Below are positions 45,908-58,319 of a stretch of 64,000 nt of DNA, one piece after another (the stretch's first letter is position 1; the number at the start of each line of letters is the position of its first letter). The translations under genes and the position numbers were made by a program. The notes beneath the pieces were generated by a model that made no database searches, was not told where the DNA came from, and saw only the letters and a list, made by a program, of their open reading frames with translations. Source of the stretch: Chelonoidis abingdonii. Its lineage: Eukaryota > Chordata > Testudines > Testudinidae. The stretch is taken from contig NC_133770.1 of the NCBI RefSeq assembly GCF_003597395.2, forward strand, positions 290,067,453 to 290,131,452. The letters run 5' to 3'.

Positions 45908-46300
45908 CCATTGGTACCAGAGAAGAGGAAATAATTGTTCAGATGGTCATTTAAAATCAAGGTCCAGTACAAAGTTGGATGGCTTTAAGTCTTGGAAAAT
46001 GATGACCCATTAAAAATACTTTTAACAGGGTACTTATTGCAAAACCCACCACAGTGAGTGGTGTTAATTAGCATCACTGATGGCAGTGTGAGCAGAGAGG
46101 TCAAAGACTGATTTGGCATGGAAATTGTACAGCTCCTTAAAAGGCTCTGGCAGCTGTACTATGCATAAGTGAAATGCTGATGATATTAAGCTATGATAGT
46201 AAAGCACAGCATTATTGTCTAACTCTATAAAAAGCAACATGCCACCAAGTTTCAAAAGTAATGAAATTCACTAAAGGTCAGATTCCAATTCCCTTACTGT
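45908..46300. other. Anonymous gap
   Basis: No gene or repeat recognised. Confidence 0.4.
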
Positions 46301-46305
46301 CACTA

Positions 46306-46581
46306 GGACTATGACTATACTTGGAGCTGAGGGTGTGATTTCCAACTCACAAATACATGTACTTGCTAACTCTCGTGAAGCTAGTATGCTAAAAATAGTA
46401 GTGGTGAGTGGTGGCACGGGTTAGGCATGCTGAGAACATGTCCACAAGGCCCAGGCAGGTGTGTAATCTCTGCTTCTGCTGCCACTGCCTGTGTTAGTGA
46501 GGCTACCCGTGATGAGAGCTAGCACAAGTATGACTATGAGAGGCAGGAATCACACCCTGGCTCCAAGTGTGGATAGGGCCT
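46306..46581. mobile_element. MITE with long terminal inverted repeats (about 276 bp)
   Basis: 'cttggagctgagggtgtgat' near the left end matches the inverted right end ('cttggagccagggtgtgatt'). A second inner inverted pair (left 'gaagctagtatgct', right 'gagagctagcacaag') extends the foldback. No target duplication was found, so superfamily is open. It has no coding capacity. Confidence 0.6.
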
Positions 46582-47279
46582 AAGTAGCACTTTATTTCAC
46601 ACGTACCCTTGCTGTAATCGGTTGGGCTACTTTTGTTGTAAGATAGCACTGAATGTGAATAAAAATATCAGAATGTCATGCATAAGGAGAGCTGTGCAAA
46701 TAACTGATTTTTTGGTTCACTGACAAGTCTGAGAAATTGTGTGTGGGGGGGATTGTTTAGGGTCAAACTGAAAATGAAAACTTTAGGATTGGGGGTGAAT
46801 AGAGAAGTATATATATATTTACACACACACACACACACATATATAGGGTTGAATTAAATGTTTTGTTTGACCCAAAATTATATGCTTTGTAAATGTAAAG
46901 CATTTTTAAGTTGTTTGAGTTTTTTTGTTTGTTTGTTTTTTGCAATTGTATAGAAATAAAATTGAAGGAAATTTTGAATAAAAAATTGAAACATTTCATT
47001 TAAAAATGTTGAAACAAGTTCACCTTTTTCAGATTTTTTTTTATGCAAATAATTAGGCAAAACCAGTACAAATACTATGCACTTTATTGTAACTTTTGCA
47101 CACTTTAAATTACTGTATAGCCTTACCAAAAGACCTCAGTACTAATTTGCTTCTAATCATGGGCATTACCAACATAATTAATTCTTCAAGTACTGATATG
47201 AATAGGTCTTCAGGCACTGCATATCTTCCTGAATTGTAATCAGTGATGGCATTTAAACAAAGTACACCACTCAAGTGAC
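46582..47279. other. Anonymous AT-rich stretch
   Basis: No gene. It contains the microsatellite at 46809 and T-runs near 46920. Confidence 0.4.
46809..46845 (+). repeat. (TA)n(CA)n microsatellite
   Basis: A TA run followed by about ten CA units, then TATATA. Confidence 0.9.
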
Positions 47280-47599
47280 TTCAGGATGCAGGGAAAAGAT
47301 AAAATTAGATGACCATCCATCAGAAGTAGAATATATTCCTTCAGAAATCCAAGCAACAATACGTATAAAAAATGGTCTACACACTTCACAATTAATAGAC
47401 CTATTGAGTAACAGAGAGAAAGATTTTAGGCCCAAATCCAGACCTGTGCTTGGCGTGAGTTGCCAAAGTAGTGTGAAAATTGTGTGCAGAGGGCTCACAC
47501 AAGAAACCATGCTGATGATGGATTCTGCTCGATAAGACTCCAAAGCAATATATCCTGACACACTTTCATTTTCATCATCTGAATCAGATGCCACCAACA

Positions 47600-48922
47600 T
47601 AGGGTGACCAGTTGTCTGGTGTGCAAACAGAGAACCCAGTCGAAAAAGGATCCCGGCAGCTCCGATCAGCACAGCTAACTAGGCCATTGATTGGTGGAGT
47701 TGGTGGCACTGTGCAGTGGGGCTGGCAGGCTCCCTGTTAGCCTCCGCACTGCACAGCTCCCGGGAAGCAGCTGGCATGTCCTCCCTCCGGCTCCTACGCA
47801 TAGGGTCAGCCAGAGGGTTCCAAACACTGCCCCTACCCCAAGCGCTGGCCTTGCAGCTCCCATTGGCTGGGAACTGCAGCACCTGCAGACAGGGCAGCAC
47901 GCAGAGCCATCTGGTCGCACCTCCATGTAGGAGCCAAAGCGGGGACATGCTGTTGCTTCCAGGAGCTGCTTGAGGTAAGCATCACCGGGACCCTGAACCC
48001 CTGAGCCCACCCCCACTCCCCAATCCCCTATCTGAGGCACGGTCCCCTTCCCATGCTCTGTACCTCTCTATCCCAGTCCAGAGCACCCTCATGCACCCCA
48101 ACTCCTCTTCCCCAGCCCCACCCCAGAGCCTGCACCTCCCAGCTAGAGCCCTCCCCCCATGCACCAACCCTGCCCCGGCCCTGAACCCCCTTCTACCCTC
48201 CAAATCCCTCAATCTCAGCCTGGAGCACCCCCTGCACCCCAAGCCCCTCATCCCCAGCCCCACCACAGAGCCTGCACCACCAGCCGTAGCCCTCCCACTC
48301 CCCCCGCACACCAACCCCCTGCCACAGTCCTGATCCCTCTCCTGCCCTCCGAACCCATTGGTCCCAACCCAGAGCACACTCTTACATCCCAAATTCCTCA
48401 TCCCCAGTCCCACCGCAGAGTCTGCACCTCCAACTAGAGCCCTCACACGCTCCCACATCCAAATGTCCTGCCTCAGCCCAGAGCCCCCTCCCGCACTCTG
48501 AACCCCTCAGGTGCACCCCCCAGCCTGAAGCCCCCTCCTTCATCCTAAACCCCTCATCCTTGGCCTCAGCCCAGAGCCCACACCCTCAGCTGAAGCCCTC
48601 ACCCCCATCTCGCATCCCAATCCACTGACTCAGCCTGGAGCCCATTCCCACCTCTGAACTCCTAATTTCTGGCTCCCCCCGCCCCTGGAGCCCACACCCT
48701 CAGCCGGAGCCCTCACCTGCTCCCACACTCCAGTCCCCTTAGCCAGCCTGGTGAAAATGAGCGAGTGAGTGAGCGTCGGGAGAGTGAGTAACAGAGGGAG
48801 GGGGAACGGAGTGAATGGTGGCGGGGCCTTGGATAAGGGGTGAGATATGGGAGGGGCCTCAGAGGGGAGCAGGGGTGGTGCAAAAGTGTTTGGTTTTGTA
48901 CAAGTAGAAAGTTGGCACCCTA
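47600..48922. mobile_element. hAT-type element (1323 bp) carrying a C-rich repeat
   Basis: Ends are TAGGGTGACCAG and, inverted, TAGGGTGCCAAC. CACCAACA stands on both sides (47592-47599 and 48923-48930), a perfect 8-bp duplication typical of hAT. The interior is mostly a degenerate C-rich array (about 47990-48740). No transposase is seen; the 121-158 codon frames come from the C-rich array. It lies inside the BED-finger-like relic. Confidence 0.9.
47990..48740. repeat. Degenerate C-rich tandem array, unit about 145-155 bp
   Basis: The phrase 'cccagccccaccacagagcc' and close variants recur at roughly 48111, 48253, 48403 and 48557 (about 140-155 bp apart), each followed by 'tgcacc' or 'cacacc' and 'gagccctc' wording. 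The spacing and partial identity suggest an old tandem array. Confidence 0.7.
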
Positions 48923-49285
48923 CACCAACAGAAGGTTTGGTTTTCTTCTTTAGTGGTTCAGGTTCCGTAGTTTCTCCATTGTAGTGTTGCTCTTTTAAGA
49001 CTTCTGACAGCCTGGTCCACATCTCATCTCTCTCAGATTTTGGAAGGCACTTCAGATTTGTAAGACTTGGGGTGAATACTGTAGCATATTTAGAAATCTT
49101 ATATTGGTACCTTTTATGTGTTTTGTCAGATTTGCTGTGGAAGTGTTCTTAAAATGAACAACATGTGCTGTGTCACCATCTGAGATTTTTATAACATGAA
49201 ATATATGGCAGAATGCAGGTAAAATACAGACCAGGGGACATGCACTTCTCCCTCCAAGGAGTTTAGTCACAAATTTAATTAACAC

Positions 49286-49480
49286 ATGATTTTTTTAACC
49301 AATGTCATCAGCATGGAAGCATGTCCTCTGGAATGGTGGTCAAAGCATGATGGGGCATATGAATATTTAGCAAATATGGCACGAAATCCCTTGCAATGCC
49401 AGCTACAAAAATGCAATGAAAATGTCGGTTCTCACTTTCTAAAATATGTTCTGCAGACACTTAAATAGCCCTGTATCATC
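49286..49480 (+). pseudogene. hAT transposase C-terminal (hATC dimerisation) remnant
   Basis: The frame at 49286-49468 contains 'PLEWWSKHDGAYEYLANMAR', the conserved LxWW...LAxxA pattern of the hAT dimerisation region. Directly after, the next phase reads 'LAMPAT', a stop, then 'RFSLS', which corresponds to the family's PATSxxSERxFS block. One frameshift and one stop therefore disrupt it. It points away from the BED-like relic on the other strand, so the two are either different insertions or a rearranged copy. No catalytic residues remain in view. Confidence 0.65.
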
Positions 49481-49571
49481 ACAGAGGCTAAGGACAGGAA
49501 GAGCCATGTCCTATCCATCCTGTACCCTATGTGCTGTTGCAGAGGGGCTGGCATGGAGCAGTGCTTTCAGG

Positions 49572-52500
49572 CAGGGCCGTTCATAGGATTTATGGTGCCC
49601 TAGGCGAGATTATTAAACTGGTGCCCCTGTGCCTGATCTGCTCTTAGCAACACAAATATAAGCATACAGTACAGGAAAACTTGCCACATTCACGTTATTA
49701 AAACCAGTTTAACTTAATGAAGCCACTGTAATGCTGATGGACTAGCACTAAAGAAGTAGCAATATAGAAAAAATTCTGATTTGACAGAATGATGCAGATA
49801 ATATAATTTTTTAAATTTGTCAATTTTATTGGAAATTTATATGAAGAGGTATTGAAACAAAGATTTGTTTTTAATTAAAAGCAATCTTTCTGGCTTTTTT
49901 GGCTGCAAAATCAGGGGAATGTCAGATGAATTCATCGTACGACTAAGTCAAAGTGCGCAGAATGCAGCATAATAGCGCATTGTGCTGTCCTTTGTCGGAT
50001 TTGCGCGCTGAGAAATAGTGTCAAAGAGCCAGAGCTTAAGCTTGGCTTCCTGACCTAATGTTTTGCGATATGCGCCATAAGAGCTCTGCCTGTAGCGTTT
50101 TCTAACTTGATAGTTTGTATTTTACTCTCGATAGCTTATTGGGTTGTTGGGAGACGAAATATGTTTCTCCTGATTGCTACTGTATGAATTTGAGCCAGCC
50201 GCACTTAGTCAAGTGGTCTTAATAGTAATTAAGGAAGTTACGATTCCAGGTTCTGGAGAATGCGGCAGTTGAAGATTGAGGCATCAGTGGGTTCAACGCT
50301 CTCTCGTCTAAGAGGGATTTTAGTTAAATACTCTGAACACAATGAATAAAATAGAAACTTGAGCAAAAGTTAAGAGACAAATGCTCATAGAATCTGGTGA
50401 GTACACTTCCAGTTAGGAAAATTTTAGCACATCAGCAGATTGCTGTGACCAAAGACATAATTTATTTTCCCACCTCAAGTGTGTCCTTTCATTTTTTTTT
50501 GTGAATGTCACTTTGACTGCGCCAAACTGCCAGCTGACTGGTGGAGTAAGTGAGCCCCGATTTCAGACTGAGGACAAAGAAGGTTACGTGCCTTTGTTAT
50601 TGGTGCGTTCGAGGGTGCATTGCCTCAGAAGCTACTTCATTTTTTGTTTCCCTCTCGCGCCGCTGGCCCAGGGTGGCTCTGGCGCGAGATTTGAGTGTAT
50701 CTTTCAAATTTGTGGGTCTTGAGATGGGTTGTGTTTCAGACCTGATACTTGAAAAAAGTCAGACCCCTTATTTAAGGTTGCTTAGTGTCTCTACAGTCGT
50801 GGGGGGGGCACCGGCGCTCAATCCACAGTCACAAGTCTAGCTCATTTTGTAGGAGACCTTGGCCCAAATATTTGTTTTTGCATGTTATGTCTACGCCATC
50901 GTGAAGGATTTTCCCGTAAATTGCTCTCGTTAACTCCACAGTTCTGAGGACATGGGCTTATTGAGGGTTCCAGTCTAGTAATCAGTGTCTGTACCCTCAG
51001 CTTGTCAGCCCTGCTTTGACACCAGATGTGGTTTTTGCCTGCCGCAGCATACCATCAAAAATCAGCCTGCACCGCCTCGCCTGGCACGTGTGCCGTAGGT
51101 TGCCGACCTCTGCTTTATCCCACTTGTAAGGGACGGATGAGATGATTTACGTTGATTGGAAGGCTCTTATCAGGGTAACAGGCCCATATGGGAAAGATCA
51201 AGTCAACTATTTTTTGATTTCTCTTGATGAAACTGCTGGGCCCCATCCCTGCCCTTCAATACCAAACCTGTCACTATAATTGTCTTAACAACAACTTAAT
51301 TTCTGGTTTTTGCGTTAAGTTACTGATTTTTTTAAAAAAAAAAAAATTTGAATTGGGATTCAGGTGATTGTTAGTAAAGAATTTTTGGCAAACAAAGGTT
51401 TGTTTTATGACAATCTAAATTGGCAAACAGATCCTGCTTTCATGCTTGGCTCACCCCGCCTGCTGGTCCACAGCTGCACGTTAGGGAGGAGGACAGGTGG
51501 AAACTGCGGACCCCAAAAAGATCCACCTCTTTGGTGCTGTGTGGAACGCAGCAGCAAACCCTCAGGTCCATCACCACCCCGAATGGGCACCCACCACTAG
51601 CCTTTATTAGGACATGGTTGAAGTTAGCACAGCTTCTGATCTTAGGGACGGGGCACCGTGGAGCCACAGCACTCATCCTGCCCTGTGCAGCTTCCCACGG
51701 GATGAGATGCGATCGTGGCAGGTGCCAGCCCAGGGGAGAGGCACTCCCATCTAGGGATGGCAGATCAGATGTCCTTTATGGCCAGGTCCCGATATTTGGG
51801 CTTTGTCTTTTAGGCACCAGTTACCCCCACTAGATTGACCAGACGGTGCTGAGATTAAAGTTACTTAAAGGCCAGTGCAATTTTGGATTCGGGTCGTGTC
51901 ACTAAAGGGCTCGGGTATATAAGAAAAGACCCCAAATTAGGCGGAACCATGTCCCTCTTATAACTTGCCTTTCCAGTGTGATACGATGCTAGCTTCACCT
52001 CCCCAATCCAGTCACTTCTGTTTTTCACCCATACTGCGCTAAACCCAGCCCAGCCCTGTGTGACTTTCCATTCCTGGCTCTCTGCCGAGGAAGTGAGTTA
52101 CTTTCACTTTCATTCCTCAGCAGGCAGGCAGCCAGCCTCTTCCCCCCACCTACCTCCCAGCACCTCACCCAACCCAGCCCTGACGGAGGGGAGGGAGGAG
52201 AGAGAGAGGGATGCTCCTGGGGAGGAGGGGGAAAGGTGGGGTGTTCCGTGGGGCAGGGGGGTAGAAGAATGGATGTTATGGGGGACAACAAAGGATACTG
52301 GTTCCAGAGCCACAGATCCTGCCTCACCTCACCTCAACCGGGGGGAAAGAGTCACACTCACAGGTGAGCTCCTTCCCCAACCCCTACCGTCTCCCCTTCC
52401 CAGAAACCCCAGCAGCGAATCCCCTCCCTCAGACTGTGCAGCATTCTGCTCTCTCTGGGACCCAGCAGCCCTGCTCCTACATGCTCCACTGCTTCCTGTC

Positions 52501-52587
52501 TGTCTGGGCTTCCTGCAGAGTGGTGCCCCCAGGCAGAGTGAGGCCCTACGCATCTGCCTATTCTGCCTATGCCTAAGGACGGCCCTG
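49572..52587. mobile_element. Large hAT element (3016 bp), apparently without intact transposase
   Basis: Ends are CAGGGCCGTTCATAGG and, inverted, CAGGGCCGTCCTTAGG. CTTTCAGG stands on both sides (49564-49571 and 52588-52595), a perfect 8-bp target duplication. The CAGGGCCG start is shared with the small hAT elements at 33940 and 45433. Inside, a decayed mariner-like piece ('cccgatatttgggctttgtc', near 51790) and a stretch resembling another hAT end ('gtgccgtaggttgccgacct', near 51090) suggest nested insertions. The frames inside, including the 217-codon one at 52060-52713, which runs past the element's end, have no transposase motif I recognise. Confidence 0.93.
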
Positions 52588-52595
52588 CTTTCAGG

Positions 52596-52780
52596 TTACA
52601 CAGCAATTTTCCCCACATCCAGCTACCATTTGTGCAGCAGAATCACATCAGTTCCGCAGCACGAGGACTCCCCCCAGCTGCAAAGGTGGGGGCTGGATTT
52701 ATTTGCACTTTAAAACACATGCATAGTTATTGAGACATTAGCCAGCAGATATCAGTTACAGTCGTTTGGAGTCCTATATT
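52596..52780. other. Short gap
   Basis: Nothing recognised. Confidence 0.4.
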
Positions 52781-53922
52781 TGTTTGTGTACATTTAGTGC
52801 CACGTGCTCAGCCCAGGTAATTAAACTTCTTTGTCTATCCCTGGAGCAAGTATAAAGATAGGGGCCGTGCAGGCTGTGATGCTGGCAGACCAGGTGCCAG
52901 CTCATGCCAAGGTCCCTATGCCCCAGTGGTACCCTGACAAATAGATAGCTGGGATCTGTTTGGCTCACTTGTGTGTTGGTATGGTTAAAATAGGTATTAG
53001 AATTATAAGAATGTGTTCTGCGTTTAGACTTTATTGAAGGCTTGTGAGTTGCTGTGTGCATTAATCTCACTTATAACATTGGTATCCCATGTTGTAAGGT
53101 AATATTTGAGTGGTTATATTGTAAACCTCTGTGACTATGTATATTACCTGACAGGAGAGAGACATTAACTAGTGTGAAGTGCTGACCAGCAACAGGAAAT
53201 GCCTGTTGACACCAGATGAACTATTGTGGAACATTAAAGAGGACAAAATACTTTGTTATGTTGCTCTCCCCCCTTCATGAAGATGAGTCATGCCAGTGGA
53301 TTCCTCCCATCACCTGAGTTTGCAGCTCCGAACACATGGCAGGAGGGGGATAAAAACCCCAAGCAGAAGGAACTGATTATCTCTACGCTGCTTAGATTCT
53401 GGAGGACAAGATTTACTAGGCATAAGCAATAGATCTCTAGTGCTTAGCTTGGGTGAGCCCTAAAGGACAGTTAGAGCTTGCTTATTATTGTAGCTACTAC
53501 AACTTATTGAATCTTAAGACTGTAACTCGTTTGTGCATATATGTTTACCTACTTTCTCCTTATAAATAACTCTTATGTTTGCTTTTCCTGCATAATAAAT
53601 CTTTATATGGCTTACTATAGGACTGGCTACAAAAGTTCTTTGGCGTAAGATGTAAGGTGCAGTTGGCCAGATGTAAATGATTGGTCCTTCGAGACTGGGA
53701 GTTGCCTGAATATTGCTGTGATTCTTGGTGTAAGAGACCATCTATCACAAAGGTATGCTTACCTGGATGGCAAGATAGTCCCCTTGAGTGCTCCAATCTA
53801 CCTATCTGCAATTCCACATTAAGGCTGCTATAGTGCGTGAGGAGTTTACATTTGGTAACTGATTGGTGAAATCTCAGTAAAGAACTCGCTACCAACTTGG
53901 GTTTGTGCCTTGCTTCCTAACA
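52781..53922 (+). mobile_element. Probable solo LTR (about 1142 bp)
   Basis: Likely ends TGTTTGTGTA and CTTCCTAACA. ATTTG occurs at both edges (52778-52782, overlapping the presumed start, and 53923-53927), so a duplication is likely but its exact frame is unclear. A TATA-like 'gggggataaaaacccc' lies at 53347, and a polyadenylation-like AATAAA at 53595 followed by GT-rich sequence, in the right order and spacing for an LTR. No retroviral genes follow. The minus-strand frames at 53514-53895 are incidental. Confidence 0.65.
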
Positions 53923-53927
53923 ATTTG

Positions 53928-56079
53928 CCCTAAGGTTGGTACTGACTGCCGAGAGCTTCATGCAGGCTTTTCCATGCTGTCCTGCCCAAGTGTCCCATCC
54001 TGATCCCAAGAGATCACCTTCAGGTATCCAGTTATGCTTTGGCCTCTGTGAGGCCACAACAAGGGTACTAACTAGTGTCAGTGGCGGTGGGTGGCTGTAT
54101 AACTAGTCTTACTAACAGCTAAGGAGTAAGCACACCTCTGTTTCAGTGAAATGGTTAACAATCTACACCAGGGCTAAGAAAAAACAACAGTTACCACTAA
54201 TACTTATTATTGCAAACACACCAAAAGCTTGTTATGAAAAGCAGAAATTGCAGAGCACATAGGGAAACACCTAGTACAGAGCACCATAGTTCAAAACACC
54301 AGAATAACTTCTGATTGGATGCTAGCTCTTTGCTATTCCTTGGAAACGCTCTGTATTTCATCTATTACAGTAAATGCAGAACTAAATCTACAAACAGGCT
54401 ATCCAGGGCTATTGTCCCTCAGGAAAATCCAGAACAAATTATTTTCAATAGTGTTTATGGGTTTTTTTGTTTTCTTTTGTTTTGTTTTTTGCATAACTCC
54501 TCCTCTCAGAAGAGCATTAACTCTTTCACTTTGTTTTCTTTGGACTGACTTTCTCTAACTACCTTATTCTTATTGGCTCAATCTATTGCCTGAGGCCTTC
54601 CTTCTGAGGGGCGGAGGCTGGAGGGTTAGGTAATGCTCTTCCAAACGTCTTCCACTCCCATGCAAATTTCCAAGTGCAAATCTGCTCAATTTGGAAGGCA
54701 GCATGCCAGGCAAAGTGAAGCAAGCAGGCCACTTCTCCCACTGACTCTGCAGAACTCCACCTGCGTGCTATCCCCACATAGAATCTCCTGTAGACATCAG
54801 AGGTGGACTGTGTGCTTAGCACTCCGTCCTTCTGCCGCACTGTTCCCACCTTTGCTCCCGTCTGCAGCACAGAAAACAGATGCCCTGTCCTGATTCATTT
54901 GTTTTCAGCTAGGTAGTTTTAATAAAATCTGTAGATGAACATTTTTGGCATCTATAAAGAAAACACTTTTTTCGCATTGATCTATCATAATGTCTAGCAG
55001 AAAATCTATTTTGTCATATTCACTTCCTCATGATCAAATGCTTGTAAATCTGAACTTTCCCATAACCAGAGTAATTCTCCTGTAGGGATGATTTCTATCA
55101 AATGCAATGGATTAGCAACTCTCTACCCTCAGGCAATTGGCTAAATTCATCTCGGAGGTAACACCACTGAAATCAGTGAGGTTACCAGAAAGATAGATTT
55201 GGGCTAGACTTTTTATCTGCTGATGTAGGAAGTCGCTGTATAAAGAGTAATATATTCCAGTCTATAGTTCTCTAGGAAGTGTCCAAAATCTACTTGTTCA
55301 AGACTGTTTGTAAGTTACATTTTCAGAATTATTTAGACTTACAAGTATTTGAACATGAGTCGGTAAATCCCACAAGTGAAGATTCACAATGCTGGTCTAA
55401 CACCATTTCTGCATCTCTAATCTGGTAGTGAAAAATCCATTTCTTTTTTTTGAGAAGTCACACCGTTTGAGCAACAACACGATAATAAAATGTTTGCCCA
55501 TCTAGCGAACTGCCAAGTTGGCCACTGCTGGGCAAAATTTAGCTCTCCCTGATGTTGTTATTTCTCTTCACTGTAGCAGAAGTGACCGTGACCGTGACCG
55601 CTACAGTTATGGAAGGCTGTGAGATGCGTCAAAGAGAGCTTATCATTTAAAAAGTCAAAAGGTGACATTCACTTCCATGCAGAGGGCCAGCCAAAGGTCA
55701 ATGCCTCACTGAAGTGCCCTTTCCCCCCATGCTGGCTCTCTCCTGTTGGGAGAGGAATTTCCCTTCAAGATACATTGGACCACTGGGACAATGAAAATAA
55801 TCAAAAAATACAAGAATTTTTAAAAGTGCAATACAAAATACTGCACATTTATCTAAAGCTGCAAAAAAAGGTACTGATATACCACTTTAGTTGAAAAATC
55901 ACTTATGATAGCATAGTTAAAAGTTGTATTTTAAGATCTATTCATGAGAAGGTGGAGTTAAGAGTGTGTGCAACCTTACCTTTGGGAATATTTTCACATT
56001 AGTTTTTAAGTAATTTACACACAATGAAAGGTTGGCATGATCTCAAAGAGCTCACAAATTTAATACTCAAGAGAGGCAA
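53928..56079. other. Anonymous stretch
   Basis: I looked for an internal retroviral region after the LTR and saw none. 'gtgaccgtgaccgtgaccg' at 55582 is a short hexamer repeat. Frames of 77-95 codons at 54315-54893 have no motif. Confidence 0.35.
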
Positions 56080-56215
56080 AGTGTGAGAAGGGGAAAAGAG
56101 CCCGAGAGTGATGAAGTGACTTGCTCAGTCACATGACAGATCAGTGGCAGAGTTAGGAACAAAATTTACTTACCTGTCCCCTAGTCCAGAATCTTACCCA
56201 CTAGAGAACACTGCC
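56080..56215 (-). mobile_element. MIR-type SINE fragment, reverse
   Basis: 'gaagtgacttgctcagtcac', 'cagatcagtggcagagttag' and 'cccactagagaacactgcct' are the reverse complement of the MIR core and head. Confidence 0.65.
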
Positions 56216-58319
56216 TCACCCATACAATTTTGATATTGTAACATATCTTGTTTATTTTAGTGAAGTATATACACATTCCCAAAGCTGAGCAAGGAATAAC
56301 TGAAAACAGAAGCTCAGTATTGCCTGAAAGGCTTCCCTCGTCTTGTAGTTATTAAAATAATCCATATACAGAGAGTTTCAGCACTTAGCTATAAAAGGCA
56401 TTCAAGGACCAAAGGGTGACTGTGTCTAAGATAATGATGTGTAGAATGAGACATTAGTGAAATTCACAATCATGCTTTAATATTTGCTTAGATTATACAG
56501 TTCACAAGTGACTTGCAGTTATTAACAGGCAGGTCAGTTGATTAATATTGATGCTCTTAATTTTATTAGTGTTGTTCTTGGCAATGCCATCTTTATTCAC
56601 AGCAGCAGCACCCAAATGATATTATTCTTCTGTTCTTTATATTCAGCCCTAAAATTTACATGGACAGGTAAATCCTACAGTGGCTTGAGACTAGCTTCAA
56701 AAGGATTACTAATTTAAACACCGGAGGGTGTGCACAACGTGTCCGGCCCTCTCTCCAAGAAGATGAGATGGCAGGTCAGGAGAACTGGGGATTTGCTCTG
56801 GACACAATAGCAAAATGAGGACAGGCTCATGGATGGATATTAAGTGACAGGCCACAACTTTTATTCAACATTAATACTGAGGCAGAGACGACCAGTACCA
56901 GCCGATGGCAGGGAGGGGACAGAGTGAGGGCAGTGGCTTCAGCAGATGTTATTGAGCATGTTAAATCAGTGTGAGCATGCTCAGTAGGAGCCAAGCAGCA
57001 AAATGGGAGGGGCATGTGGGGTCTTGCTTGCTCATTGCACTGGGAAGAGGTGCTACCTGCCGATCACCCATACTCTCCTATACCAGGCATTTAGCTGGTT
57101 CCAGTGCAGGGTTGCAGGACTCCTACTATGAAACCAGTAACTCAGAGTAGGTTCTCCTCAGCCTATCCCCAAGGTCCCAACTCACTGTTCTCAGTCCTAC
57201 AGCCACCCTCCCTGCCAGGGGGTCAGAAAGTGCAAAGGATAAGGACCTCAGCCCATGAATGCCACAAGTTCTGACCCTGGCTCATGAAAGTCACAAGGTC
57301 TGAACATATCCCATGAGCCCATGATACATCACTAAAAACCCAGGTCTTCTGCCTCTGGGAACCATTCATTTTATCTATTTAACAGCCCTGGAAAATGGCT
57401 GCAAATAGGGATGAATTAATAATTCCACCAGAGTTCTTACTTAGGTACCAAACACCTTCCTACTTAACCCACTGAGGTCTGAAGCTACAGCAAGGAAGGA
57501 GAAAAGCTCCCTGGTCCTCTGCCCATGCCCATGGCAGAAAATATTCTTTCCTGATCCCTACACAGGTGATCTGTCAGGCCAGATTCTTGTTCCTACTTCA
57601 GGGTGGGGCTGCTGGAATGGAACTGAAAGAGGTGCCACCTGTCTCCCATTCCAGATTAAATCCTGGGAGCTGGGGAATACTGGCCAATCAGCCTTCTTCC
57701 TCCCCAGCTGGCCAATGGGTGCCAGAGATTCCATGTGGGGAGGAGCTACCTGGTGTCCCTCAGCAAGTACCTCCCTCTATTGCTGCTAGGACTGTCCCCT
57801 TTCGCGGTTGGCCCCATCAAGTTCCCCCACCTGTTGAGAAAGAGAGGGTGGCATTTTAGGAAGCAGTTTTGTGCTGGAAGATCTAAAACATTGAAAAATA
57901 CCATATGCATAAATTTACAATGCCACAAAATTGCAATCAGTATAAGTCCATTGCACCCATTCTCCCAGCTTACTCTTAATCCCTTGCAGACCTCCTGCAA
58001 TATATATCAGAAGAGTTTTACTATGATGCATGGGAAGAGAACACTTTTTTCAGTGATCCCTATCTTTTCCAGTTAATCTCTGGGTAAAATTCTATACACA
58101 GGCTCAGCACAACACCAACAGGCCAATTAAGTTTCTCATAAGCTTGCAGCTGGACCTCTGAACAGTCATGACAGTGGTGTTTGGTCCCTGAGCATTCAAA
58201 AGCTTAAGTAGGATGTAAGTTTCTCAGACAGCTGGTCCAGGGTTGTGGCACAAAGGCCCACTGGACCTCAGAACCCCCTCAAACATCACCACTTTCCTTT
58301 CCAGATGCAAGGTGCACAA
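56216..58319. other. Anonymous stretch, moderately repeat-like
   Basis: No gene. 56700-57840 is less AT-rich and has an LTR/provirus-like feel (CCAAT-like boxes near 57690 and 57712), but I found no ends. Frames at 57566-58076 overlap in conflicting phases. Confidence 0.3.

Larger units (their letters stand above)
47280..49285 (-). pseudogene. Possible hAT transposase relic with BED-type zinc-finger remnant, split by a younger hAT element
   Basis: The minus-strand frame at 49285-49052 contains 'DGDTAHVVHFKNTSTANLTK' followed by 'HIKGTN'. This resembles a BED zinc finger in which one Cys pair has decayed (HVVHF where CxxC is expected) while the STxNLxKH part remains. Farther along the minus strand an acidic stretch (DSDDENESVSGYIALES) lies at about 47590, just beyond the inserted element at 47600-48922. 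The 8-bp duplication CACCAACA on both sides of that insertion shows that the two halves were once continuous. Stops and phase changes make it non-coding now. A BED finger fits a hAT transposase or a domesticated ZBED-type gene; I saw no catalytic domain on this strand. Confidence 0.4.

Noticed and set aside
47982..48458. 158-codon glycine-rich minus-strand frame and its proline-rich plus-strand shadows
   Set aside because: It is a translation of the degenerate C-rich tandem array, which is why it looks like a repetitive protein.
52060..52713. 217-codon frame at the end of the large hAT element
   Set aside because: It crosses the element's right terminus into flanking DNA, has low-complexity composition and no transposase motif.
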